From: an uncultured Bacilli bacterium
GTDB lineage: Bacteria; Bacillota_I; Bacilli_A; RF39; UBA660
Direction: 5' to 3'
Assembly (NCBI GenBank): GCA_910587325.1
Contig: CAJUKB010000014.1
Span: 1-36,330, forward strand
DNA length: 36,330 nucleotides
Shown here: positions 16,099-23,489 of the stretch, in pieces
How positions within the stretch are numbered: the stretch's first letter is position 1
Layout of the letters: every line of letters begins with the position of its first letter
Notes under the pieces: model-generated
The model's input: the letters and a program-made list of their open reading frames with translations, nothing else
Database searches by the model: none
Told to the model about the DNA's origin: nothing
Translations under genes and position numbers: made by a program

Positions 16099-17100
16099 TT
16101 TAGAAAGTATTCTTTTAGCAGGTTCTAAAGAGTTTTCGTAAGTAGTATCATGGGCATTTTCGTTAATGTAATAGCGAAAGATTTTTTTTCTTAAATTAGA
16201 ATTGCACATATGATTTATATTGGGCATTTGATATTGCTTTCTATTGTATTGGTATAAATTATTGATAATTTGTTTTTTGTCATTGCTTTTGATTGAAATC
16301 CAAGTAGAACATAATTGTGTAATATCAAATATTTTTTCTAAAACAACAGCATCTAATACCTCTTGGTATTCTTCATAAGTTCCTAATTCAATACATTTAT
16401 CTTTCATTATTTTTACAATTTCATATAAATCCAAAATAGTATCATTAGGAAATAAGGCAGACCTTACAATGAAACTACTGAAATGCCTACGATAAAAATA
16501 AAGAACTTCATTTGTAACTATAGATTTTTTGGCGATGGTTAAAAAGGGATAAATAAAAGCATTGTCTTCAAATCTTAGACTTTCTGGGAATCTCATATTT
16601 CTCTTGATTAAATTATGTGCAAATAATTTATTACAAGCAATACCACAATAATTTTTTATTGTATTTTTTTCTTTTTCTAAATTTATGTATCTATTTTCTA
16701 CTTTGATATTCCGTTTTGATTCATGGCTTGTAAAAACACTTGTATATTTCGCTTCTACTAAAGGAACATCATATAGAGTGGCTAAATTCACTAATTTTTC
16801 AATGACATCTTTTCTTATAAAATCATCGCTATCTAAAAAGTAAATATAATCTCCATTGGCAGAATCTAAACCAATATTCCTAGAAATAGATACTCCTAAA
16901 TTTATAGGATTGTTTATTAGCTTAATATTTCTATATTCTCTTCTATAATTTTCTAAAATAGTTAAAGAGTAATCTGTGCTTGCGTCATTAATAAGGATAA
17001 TTTCTATATTTTTATAAGTTTGGTTAACAACAGAATCTAAACATTTCTTTACATATTTTTTGGTATTGTATACAGGTATGATTATCGTAACAAGTGGCAT
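16087..17100 (-). CDS. Family 2 glycosyltransferase
   Basis: 337 aa. The N-terminal GT-A domain has VTIIIPVYN (4-12), INDASTD (38-44), LGVSISRNIGL (69-79) and the metal/nucleotide-sugar motif LDSDD (89-93). The C-terminal half is helical and variable, and no membrane span is evident. It transfers a sugar to an unknown acceptor, probably a surface polysaccharide or teichoic acid; the acceptor cannot be read from sequence. It lies one base after the YigZ-like gene, so the two form one transcript. Confidence 0.85.
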   Translation of the reverse strand: MPLVTIIIPVYNTKKYVKKCLDSVVNQTYKNIEIILINDASTDYSLTILENYRREYRNIKLINNPINLGVSISRNIGLDSANGDYIYFLDSDDFIRKDVIEKLVNLATLYDVPLVEAKYTSVFTSHESKRNIKVENRYINLEKEKNTIKNYCGIACNKLFAHNLIKRNMRFPESLRFEDNAFIYPFLTIAKKSIVTNEVLYFYRRHFSSFIVRSALFPNDTILDLYEIVKIMKDKCIELGTYEEYQEVLDAVVLEKIFDITQLCSTWISIKSNDKKQIINNLYQYNRKQYQMPNINHMCNSNLRKKIFRYYINENAHDTTYENSLEPAKRILSKYKR

Positions 17101-17101
17101 A

Positions 17102-17461
17102 TTAATCTGTCCTTTCTTTTATCACTTCTTTGGCAGCATTTAAGTAGGCGCGTGTTAACCCTCCGGCCCCTAATTTAATTCCACCAAAATATCTAACAAC
17201 AGAAATGAAAATATGATTTAAATTATTTTTTTCAATTAAATTATAAATGGGAGTTCCTGCCGTATTACTAGGTTCTTTGTCATCACTTTTTCTTACTACA
17301 TTATCAATTTTATAGGCATAGGGAATATGTCTTGCTTTTTTATGTTCTTTTTTTAACATTTCTAAAATCTCTAACGCTTCTTCTTTGGTATTGATTTCAT
17401 AGTAAACAGCAATAAATTTTGATTTTTTAATTTCTAATGTATAGGTATGTAATAATTTCAT
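17102..17461 (-). CDS. YigZ/IMPACT-family protein, N-terminal domain only
   Basis: 119 aa with the UPF0029 (IMPACT) domain: KSKFIAVYY near 14, ARHIPYAYKI, DDKEPSNTAGTPI and VRYFGGIKLGAGGLTRAY. Typical YigZ is about 205 aa with a second C-terminal domain; here only the first is present. The related eukaryotic IMPACT acts on translational control; the bacterial role is not settled. It leads the glycosyltransferase gene by one base and its promoter is divergent from uvrC. Confidence 0.85.
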   Translation of the reverse strand: MKLLHTYTLEIKKSKFIAVYYEINTKEEALEILEMLKKEHKKARHIPYAYKIDNVVRKSDDKEPSNTAGTPIYNLIEKNNLNHIFISVVRYFGGIKLGAGGLTRAYLNAAKEVIKERTD

Positions 17462-17480
17462 AAATAAACACCTGAGCAGT

Positions 17481-17516
17481 ATTATATCTTATTTTTTAAA
17501 AATTTTATAGTATAAT
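17481..17516. promoter_or_regulatory. Divergent promoters of yigZ-like gene and uvrC
   Basis: TATAAT on the minus strand at 17486-17481 serves the yigZ-like gene, and TATAAT on the plus strand at 17511-17516 serves uvrC. Neither has a convincing -35 box. Confidence 0.45.
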
Positions 17517-17540
17517 AATGGTAATAAAGGAGGAAAGCAT

Positions 17541-19304
17541 ATGTTTAAAGAAAAATTATCTTTAGTTCCTAATTTACCCGGTAGTTACCAAATGCGAAAT
17601 CAAGATGGTGCCATTATTTATGTTGGAAAAGCCAAGAACTTACATCGTAGACTTTCCTCTTACTTTAATCGTACCCAAACAGGAAAAACAAAAAAAATGG
17701 TTTCAGAGATTGCAGATTTTACTTATATTGTTGCGGGTAGCGAGTTAGAAGCTTTTGTATTAGAATTAAATTTAATTAAAGAATACAATCCCAAATACAA
17801 TATTCTTTTAAAAGACGATAAAAGTTATCCTTACATTGAATATATAGCTAAGCCTTATCCTAGAGTAAAAGTCTCTCGCTATTTAAATGTAAAAAGAAAA
17901 GACAACAAGAAATTGTTTGGTCCATACCCCAATGCCTATGCGGCAAGAAGAATTGTCAATTTATTAAATCGAGTGTATCCTTTAAAAAAATGTGAAGGAG
18001 CGAAAAAAGATTTGTGCTTATACTATCATATTCACGAATGTTTAGGGTATTGTAGTAAATCTTTAAACGGGGAAGAACTTGTAAAAATGGAACGTGAAAT
18101 TCTAAGTTTTTTAAATGGGAATGATAAAATTTTGGTTAGACGTTTAGAAGAAAAAATGAACGAATATAGTGAGACTTTAAATTTTGAAATGGCTCTTGAG
18201 TTAAAAAAAGAACTAGATTATATCAAAATTATTATGGATAAACAAAAGGTAGAATTACATGATTTAGTGAATCGAGATGTGATTGGCTATTATTTTGACA
18301 AAGGCTATATAAGTATTCAAATCTTTTTCTTACGTAATGGCAAGATGGTAGGAGGAAAGTCCGATATTTTTCCGGTTGTTAGTGAAGTTATTGATGAATT
18401 AGATGAATACATCATGAATTTTTATAGTAAACATGAAATTCCCAAAGAAATATTGGTACTAGAGGATATGAACGGAGAATTATTAGAAAGTTTATTAGAA
18501 GTGAAATTTTTAACACCAACAAGAGGTCCTAAGAAAAAACTTTTAGAAATGGCGGTCATGAATTCTAAAATCAACTTAGAAAATGAACTAGAGCTCATCA
18601 AAAAAGATGAGTATAAAACGGAATCAGCTAATGAAGAGTTAAAAAACTTACTTGGACTTACAAGTTTGCATCGTATTGATTTATTTGACAACTCAAACCT
18701 TTTTGGCAATTTCTCCGTTAGCGGAATGGTGGTTTTTAAAGAGGGACGACCTAGTAAGAATGATTATCGTAAATACAAAATTCAAGTCGATAAAAATGAC
18801 GATTACCATACAATGAAAGAAGTTGTGTATAGAAGATATTATCGAATGCTATTAGAAAAGAGTGAGAAACCGGATTTAATTATCGTAGATGGTGGGAATA
18901 ACCAAATTAACGCTTGTAAAGAAGTGTTGAGTGAGTTAAACGTGAAGATTATGGTATGTGGTTTACGTAAAAATGACCATCATCGAACAAATGATTTAAT
19001 AAGAGGAGATACTTATGAAGTGATTGAACTTGATAGAATGAGTAACGTATTTCACTATTTAACCCGTATGCAAGATGAAGTCCATCGTTATACCATTAAT
19101 TATCACCGTACTATCCGCAGTAAAGGAAGTATTTCTAGTGTTTTAGATAATATTAGTGGTATAGGTGCGAAAAGAAAGAAAATGCTTATTAAGAAGTATG
19201 GAAGTGTTGTCAAAATGAAAGGTGCTTCTATCGAAGAATTGCAAGAGTTATTACCGGAAGAAGTTGCCAAAAACTTATATGATTTCTTGAAAGATTTTAA
19301 GTGA
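17541..19304 (+). CDS. uvrC: Excinuclease ABC subunit C
   Basis: 587-aa nuclease making both incisions in nucleotide excision repair with UvrA and UvrB. The N-terminal GIY-YIG nuclease starts at PGSYQM and IIYVGKAKNLHRRL. Four Cys near 150-170 (CEGAKKDLC and HECLGYC) match the iron-sulfur site of UvrC. The UVR domain is near 205-235, the RNase H-like C-terminal nuclease holds DNSNLFG and IIVDGG, and a helix-hairpin-helix tail has NISGIGAKRKKML. Full length, strong GGAGG site. Confidence 0.96.
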   Translation: MFKEKLSLVPNLPGSYQMRNQDGAIIYVGKAKNLHRRLSSYFNRTQTGKTKKMVSEIADFTYIVAGSELEAFVLELNLIKEYNPKYNILLKDDKSYPYIEYIAKPYPRVKVSRYLNVKRKDNKKLFGPYPNAYAARRIVNLLNRVYPLKKCEGAKKDLCLYYHIHECLGYCSKSLNGEELVKMEREILSFLNGNDKILVRRLEEKMNEYSETLNFEMALELKKELDYIKIIMDKQKVELHDLVNRDVIGYYFDKGYISIQIFFLRNGKMVGGKSDIFPVVSEVIDELDEYIMNFYSKHEIPKEILVLEDMNGELLESLLEVKFLTPTRGPKKKLLEMAVMNSKINLENELELIKKDEYKTESANEELKNLLGLTSLHRIDLFDNSNLFGNFSVSGMVVFKEGRPSKNDYRKYKIQVDKNDDYHTMKEVVYRRYYRMLLEKSEKPDLIIVDGGNNQINACKEVLSELNVKIMVCGLRKNDHHRTNDLIRGDTYEVIELDRMSNVFHYLTRMQDEVHRYTINYHRTIRSKGSISSVLDNISGIGAKRKKMLIKKYGSVVKMKGASIEELQELLPEEVAKNLYDFLKDFK

Positions 19305-19329
19305 GAAATGCGTTTTTTTGAACGAAAAT

Positions 19330-19358
19330 TTGACAAAAGAACCATTTTATTGTAGAAT
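19330..19358 (+). promoter_or_regulatory. Consensus promoter of the 19388 gene
   Basis: TTGACA, 17-base spacer, TAGAAT; leader of about 23 nt. Confidence 0.85.
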
Positions 19359-19387
19359 AGCAACCAATATTTGAAAGGGGAATATAT

Positions 19388-19870
19388 ATGACAATGGATG
19401 TAATTAAGTTAAATCTAAGTAGAACCGCTTATAATCATTTTGCAGTTTTATATAAGGTTTTAAACGATTTTTCTTATAATAAAAATGTTGAAACAGGTGA
19501 ACAATTAAGTGTTTTAACGAAGGCTAGTAAATCAGGGATGCCATTACCAAGTGGCAGGTGGGGAAATGCACTTGCGGTAGCTTTAGAAATGCGATTTTAT
19601 CAAGGTGCATTATTTATGATTGAAAATGCTGAAGAATTAGAAATCGATTTAGATAGTGTTTCAAGCGAATATGGTGGAAAGGATGTTTGGGATGTTAAAC
19701 AAACTTTTGAATTATCACAACTAGGATTTGATATGACAAAAATCGCAGATAATGATGAGTTTTATAAAGATTTTCCTGAGACGATAAAAGTTAATAATAG
19801 CAATATTGATGCCGCAATCGAAATTTCGAAATTATTACAAGACAAAATGAAACGTAGTAGTAATAGATAA
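19388..19870 (+). CDS. Unknown 160-aa soluble protein
   Basis: Not recognised. No signal peptide or membrane span; mixed alpha content with an acidic middle (ENAEELEIDLDS) and a basic end (KMKRSSNR). Notable segments are LPSGRWGNALAVALEMRFYQGALFMIE, reminiscent of ankyrin-like helix pairs without a clear repeat, and YGGKDVWDV. It is monocistronic with a consensus promoter, a GAAAGGGG site and its own terminator, so it is probably well expressed. An in-frame ATG two codons later (19394) is also possible. Confidence 0.65.
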   Translation: MTMDVIKLNLSRTAYNHFAVLYKVLNDFSYNKNVETGEQLSVLTKASKSGMPLPSGRWGNALAVALEMRFYQGALFMIENAEELEIDLDSVSSEYGGKDVWDVKQTFELSQLGFDMTKIADNDEFYKDFPETIKVNNSNIDAAIEISKLLQDKMKRSSNR

Positions 19871-19906
19871 TTATTCAAAATCATTTTAGTTTACCAAGAA
19901 TATTTA

Positions 19907-19938
19907 TAAATAGCCTTTTAACACAAGTGCTATTTTTT
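19907..19938 (+). terminator. Terminator after the 19388 gene
   Basis: AAATAGC and GCTATTT pair around a 14-base loop and are followed by TTT. Confidence 0.7.
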
Positions 19939-19950
19939 CTTTTTGCCTTA

Positions 19951-19979
19951 TAGACTTTACCCAAGCCTTTTGATACAAT
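19951..19979 (+). promoter_or_regulatory. Promoter of the RnfC/RnfD-like pair
   Basis: TAGACT, 17-base spacer, TACAAT with extended -10 (TGA). Transcription should start near 19986, which supports the ATG at 19996 as the gene start. Confidence 0.65.
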
Positions 19980-19995
19980 ATTTATGGTGGATGTT

Positions 19996-21132
19996 ATGAC
20001 AAAACTAATAAAGTTGGATAAGGATAGTACAATTAAAGTTTCAAATAAAATAGAAGAGTATCTTACGCCTGATTTTGTTTATATTCCCTTTCCACCTAAA
20101 AAAGAAGATTTGAAAAAAGAACCATTTATTAAAAAAGCAAGTAAAATTTACCAAAATGTGTATGCACCAGTTTCTGGAAAACTTACAAAAATAGAAAAAT
20201 GTTTATTGCCTAATGGAAAAGAAGTGAATTGTTTAGTGTTTGCTAATGATTTTCAAGAGAAACAAGAACAAATTGTTGCAACACGTAAGAAAATCAATAA
20301 TTTAACCAAAGAAATGATAATAGAAGATATTTTTAATACACATTTAAAAGAAAAATTAAACAAAGAAAATGTAGTCACATTCGTTATATCCGGAATTGAT
20401 GATGAGCCTTATATTGAAAATGAAGTATTTTTGCAAAGAGAATATACTAAATTTTTAGCAGATGCTTTGGATGCTTTATTAAATGTATATCCAAATAGTA
20501 AAGTCTATATCGCTTTAAAAAATACGGATAATGAAACCATTTTAGCTTACCAAAATGTTTTAGGAATGTATAAAAATATAGAATTAAAGTTAGTGGAAGA
20601 TTTATATTTAATTGGGAAAGAGTCGTTTTTAATTAAATACTTACGTATAAAAAATAATTATGTGTATTTAAAGGCAAGTGAAGTATATGAGATTTACCAA
20701 AATATTAAAAAAAGAAAACCAATTGTAGAACATTTTCTTACGATGAGTGGAAGTGGAACGAAAAATCCTCTTGTGATTAAAACCAAATTAGGAGTGAAAG
20801 TAGTCGATTTGTTTCAAAAATTTTTTCATGAAGATTTGTCAGAGTGTTCTTTTTATGTGAATGGCATGATGCAAGGAATTCAACTAGATATGAATAAACT
20901 CATTGTTACTCCAGATTTAGAAGGCATTATTATGATGAAAAAACAAAAACGAAATATAAAAAAATGCATTAAATGTGGAAAGTGTATTGCTATTTGTCCT
21001 ATTCATTCTAATCCTTTGATGGCATACAAACTAGGAATGAAAGTAAAATGCATGCATTGTGGGCTTTGCAGTTACATTTGTCCTTCCTATATTCCTTTAC
21101 AAAAATATTTAGAGGGTGATAAATATGAATAG
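19996..21132 (+). CDS. RnfC-like iron-sulfur protein
   Basis: 378 aa. The C-terminus has two 4Fe-4S motifs, CIKCGKCIAICP (about 322-333) and CMHCGLCSYICP (about 350-361), the spacing seen in RnfC/NqrA-type proteins. The N-terminus has a 'VYAPVSGKL' turn like the biotinyl-lipoyl-like fold of RnfC, and the middle corresponds to the SLBB/FMN-NADH-binding region, but the Gly-rich FMN/NADH motif of true RnfC is not apparent. RnfC is the NADH-side subunit of the Rnf ferredoxin:NAD oxidoreductase. It is coupled to the RnfD-like gene by an 8-base overlap. Other Rnf subunits are absent nearby. Confidence 0.75.
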   Translation: MTKLIKLDKDSTIKVSNKIEEYLTPDFVYIPFPPKKEDLKKEPFIKKASKIYQNVYAPVSGKLTKIEKCLLPNGKEVNCLVFANDFQEKQEQIVATRKKINNLTKEMIIEDIFNTHLKEKLNKENVVTFVISGIDDEPYIENEVFLQREYTKFLADALDALLNVYPNSKVYIALKNTDNETILAYQNVLGMYKNIELKLVEDLYLIGKESFLIKYLRIKNNYVYLKASEVYEIYQNIKKRKPIVEHFLTMSGSGTKNPLVIKTKLGVKVVDLFQKFFHEDLSECSFYVNGMMQGIQLDMNKLIVTPDLEGIIMMKKQKRNIKKCIKCGKCIAICPIHSNPLMAYKLGMKVKCMHCGLCSYICPSYIPLQKYLEGDKYE

Positions 21133-22012
21133 AATTCATAAAATTATTCATTTTCCTTTAATAAAGAAATTGTATGTATTCTTTTTCTTTTTTGTACTTT
21201 ATGGATGGTATAAAAATGGCTTGCTTCCTTATTTGGAACATTATTATTCTTTTTCTCACTTGTTTTTAATTTTGTTCTATCCCATTTGTGGATATGGAAT
21301 TGGCGCATTGTTTGACTTTTTATTTAAAAACAAATATCCTTTTCCCAATCGTTTTTATGGGTTGCTTTTTAGTTTAATTGTGCCAATTTCTACGAATATT
21401 TGCCTTTTTATTCTAAGTTTATCTTTGCTTCTTTTTTTAAATACCTTCTGGATTAGCAAAAAAGATTCGGATTTGAATTTTATTGCTTTAGGTAAATTAT
21501 TGTTAATACTCCTTTTGTATAGTTTACAAAGTTATTTCTATGCCAATTTATTAGAAGAAAGCCAAATGTTTGTTTATTCTTATTTAGATGGAATTTTTGG
21601 TCATAACGAAAGTGGATTGTTTACTTCGAATTCCTTTTTGTCTCTTGCAGCTTTAGGTGTTTTATCTTTTGATTCTTATTACAAAAAAGAGATTCCTTTT
21701 TATAGTTATGGCGTTTATCTTTTAACTTTGGTTTTTTATGCTTTCTTAAAAAGTGATATGAATTTCATTTTATCCCATTTATTTTCTAGTACCGTTTTAT
21801 TTGTTTTCATTTTTATTGCTCCTTTATCTTCTTTTTCTCCTTATTCTAAGAAAAGAGTGGCCTTCTATAGCATTTTATTAGGGCTTACAATCCTTCCTTT
21901 TAGCTTACTTACCAATTTTTTTGAAGGAGTTTATATTTCTCTAATTTTGGTAAATCTCTTACTAATTTTCCTAAATCATTTGCAAATTTCCTTAATTAAA
22001 CGTAGAATTTAG
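21125..22012 (+). CDS. RnfD-like polytopic membrane protein
   Basis: 295 aa with about eight to nine membrane spans. Topology, length and coupling to the RnfC-like gene suggest the NQR2/RnfD/RnfE family. The FMN-attachment motif of RnfD (SGATxxT, FMN on Thr) is not present: the loop here reads GLFTSNSFLSLAALGVLSF. A standard flavinylated RnfD is therefore unlikely. The ATG at 21125 lies inside the preceding stop region (ATGAATAG) with AGAGGGTGAT upstream, preferred over an in-frame GTG at 21116. Other reading: a generic membrane partner of the iron-sulfur protein. Confidence 0.6.
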   Translation: MNRIHKIIHFPLIKKLYVFFFFFVLYGWYKNGLLPYLEHYYSFSHLFLILFYPICGYGIGALFDFLFKNKYPFPNRFYGLLFSLIVPISTNICLFILSLSLLLFLNTFWISKKDSDLNFIALGKLLLILLLYSLQSYFYANLLEESQMFVYSYLDGIFGHNESGLFTSNSFLSLAALGVLSFDSYYKKEIPFYSYGVYLLTLVFYAFLKSDMNFILSHLFSSTVLFVFIFIAPLSSFSPYSKKRVAFYSILLGLTILPFSLLTNFFEGVYISLILVNLLLIFLNHLQISLIKRRI

Positions 22013-22108
22013 AATTTTTAAGACGCAATTTCCTATTTTGGACATTTTACATGTTCTTTTTTTTATGTTATTCTCTTTGCACTCACTTCCTAGAAATGGA
22101 GATTATAT

Positions 22109-23035
22109 ATGAAAAAAAGAACAGTAGTTCTAATTTTAATTGGTAGCTTTTTTCTTTTTAGCAAGCAAGTGTTTGCGCTGAAATTTAATGAAGATGTTGT
22201 TTTTTCGGAGTATAGTATTAAAACGTTTAGAGCCAATCCAAGCGTTTCTATATCGGGGCATATTTTTCATTTTACGGATGATGAAGGAAAAACGTATTAT
22301 TTTTTAAATCCAACAGCAAATTTTTTTAGGGGATATAGTTATCTTGCCAGTATTTCCAATCTAGATAAAGAGATTTTAAAAGAAATTTCAAGAGTCATTT
22401 ATTATGGATATGGGTATAAGAACCAAACCTCCTTGGAGTACTATGCTGCTACTCAATACTTGTTATTTAAAGCATACAAGGAATATACCATTACTTTTAT
22501 TGATACGGAAAGAAAGCAAGTATTTCCTTTTCAAAAAGAGATTGCCCAAATAGAAAAGAATCTAGAAAAAAATGAATTTCAATGGGAAGATTTGACTACG
22601 ACAAAACATACTTTAGAAATTGATGATGAATATATCGTAAAACATTTTATAGTACAAGGAGAAAATGTAAAAACAGAAGAAAAAAACGGAAAAATAGAAA
22701 TTATTTTGCTAAACGATTTAGAAGAATATACGTTAGAGTTTATTCCAAAAGCGGATTGTTCTAAAGTAGAAGTGTTTGGAAGAAATAATGATACGCAATT
22801 TATTCATATGGATTTGATTTGTGAAAATGTCTATTCACGTACCATTCATCTAAAAAAAGATAATATTTCATCCGAAAATCATACAGAAGAGGAAGAAAAA
22901 ATGAATTTAGAACAATTGGGGATAGGTGAGAAAAAAGAAAACACAGTTCGTGTTCCTGCAACAGGCAAAAAGAATTATACTTGGATTTTCCTTCTTTTCT
23001 TATTAGGAGATGTCTATTATGTTTTTAAAAGGTAG
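22109..23035 (+). CDS. Surface protein, degenerate thioester domain, VPATG anchor
   Basis: 308 aa. Signal peptide 1-23 (cleavage after VFA). Residues about 55-130 follow the thioester-domain (TED) pattern: 'YYFLNPTANFFRGYSYLAS', then 'ISRVIYYGYGY' and 'EYYAATQYLLFKAY', the counterpart of the TQ.AIW motif with Gln116. The Cys that would form the thioester ('aYCld') is replaced by Tyr64/Phe65, so no Cys-Gln bond can form. A C-terminal VPATG (282-286), membrane span and KR tail form a sortase-type anchor with a non-standard first residue. TED proteins bind host surfaces covalently; this one would have to bind non-covalently. It overlaps the next gene by 17 bases. Confidence 0.65.
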   Translation: MKKRTVVLILIGSFFLFSKQVFALKFNEDVVFSEYSIKTFRANPSVSISGHIFHFTDDEGKTYYFLNPTANFFRGYSYLASISNLDKEILKEISRVIYYGYGYKNQTSLEYYAATQYLLFKAYKEYTITFIDTERKQVFPFQKEIAQIEKNLEKNEFQWEDLTTTKHTLEIDDEYIVKHFIVQGENVKTEEKNGKIEIILLNDLEEYTLEFIPKADCSKVEVFGRNNDTQFIHMDLICENVYSRTIHLKKDNISSENHTEEEEKMNLEQLGIGEKKENTVRVPATGKKNYTWIFLLFLLGDVYYVFKR

Positions 23036-23390
23036 TTTTTCTTTTTTCATTCTGCTTTTTTCTCTTGTTATGTCTTCCATAAATCTGCTTAAGGATCGCA
23101 CTATGGAGCTAGAAATACCTAACCTCAATTATCAAGAAAACATTAAAGTTAGAAATAATGCTTATCTTTTAATAGAGGAGGAGTTGGATAGCTTAAAAAC
23201 AAATGATAAAATTCTTATCAAAAAAGGAAAGGAAACGTTTTATTATAAAGTAATTACAAAATATGAAAAAAATAGAGAAGAAGTACTTCCTATTTTAGAA
23301 GAAGAACATATTGCTTTAATTGAAAAAAATCAGTCTACTTTACAGACCATTATCATTGCTGCAAATACCGGTAAATTGGTTAAAATTTAG
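23019..23390 (+). CDS. Small membrane-anchored protein with sortase-fold-like strands
   Basis: 123 aa. N-terminal membrane span (about 5-25), then 'MELEIPNLNYQENIKVRNN', 'LKTNDKILIKKGKETFYYKVITKYEK' and a final 'LQTIIIAANTGKLVKI'. The order resembles the beta-strands of class A-E sortases ('IPkI...pI', 'GDkIyi...Y.Y.V', 'lTLiTC'), but the region with the catalytic His is missing and the Cys position reads Ala. It could be a catalytically dead or partner-type sortase relative, or an unrelated small beta protein. The ATG at 23019 follows GGAGA by nine bases. Adjacency to a VPATG-anchored protein supports a cell-envelope role. Confidence 0.45.
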   Translation: MFLKGSFSFFILLFSLVMSSINLLKDRTMELEIPNLNYQENIKVRNNAYLLIEEELDSLKTNDKILIKKGKETFYYKVITKYEKNREEVLPILEEEHIALIEKNQSTLQTIIIAANTGKLVKI

Positions 23391-23394
23391 AGAC

Positions 23395-23429
23395 AAATGC
23401 GAAATTTTACGAAATTTTGCATTTTTTTG
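23395..23429 (+). terminator. Strong terminator after the surface-protein pair
   Basis: AAATGCGAAATTT pairs with AAATTTTGCATTT (one G-U) around a four-base loop, followed by TTTT. Confidence 0.85.
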
Positions 23430-23433
23430 TCGT

Positions 23434-23467
23434 AAAAAAAAGGAAATAGAGGGCTAAGGGGTAATAT
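23434..23467 (+). promoter_or_regulatory. Promoter-like motif upstream of dnaG
   Basis: An eight-A run with GGAAAT (23442-23447), 13 bases, then TAATAT. It shares the layout of the comEA motif but not the inner AATTTGCG. It is the only promoter candidate I see between the terminator at 23395 and dnaG. Confidence 0.35.
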
Positions 23468-23489
23468 ATATTATTAGGAGGTTGTTTTT

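Noticed and set aside
19996..22012. A true Rnf complex operon
   Set aside because: Only two subunits, and the flavin-attachment motif is missing; called RnfC/RnfD-like instead.
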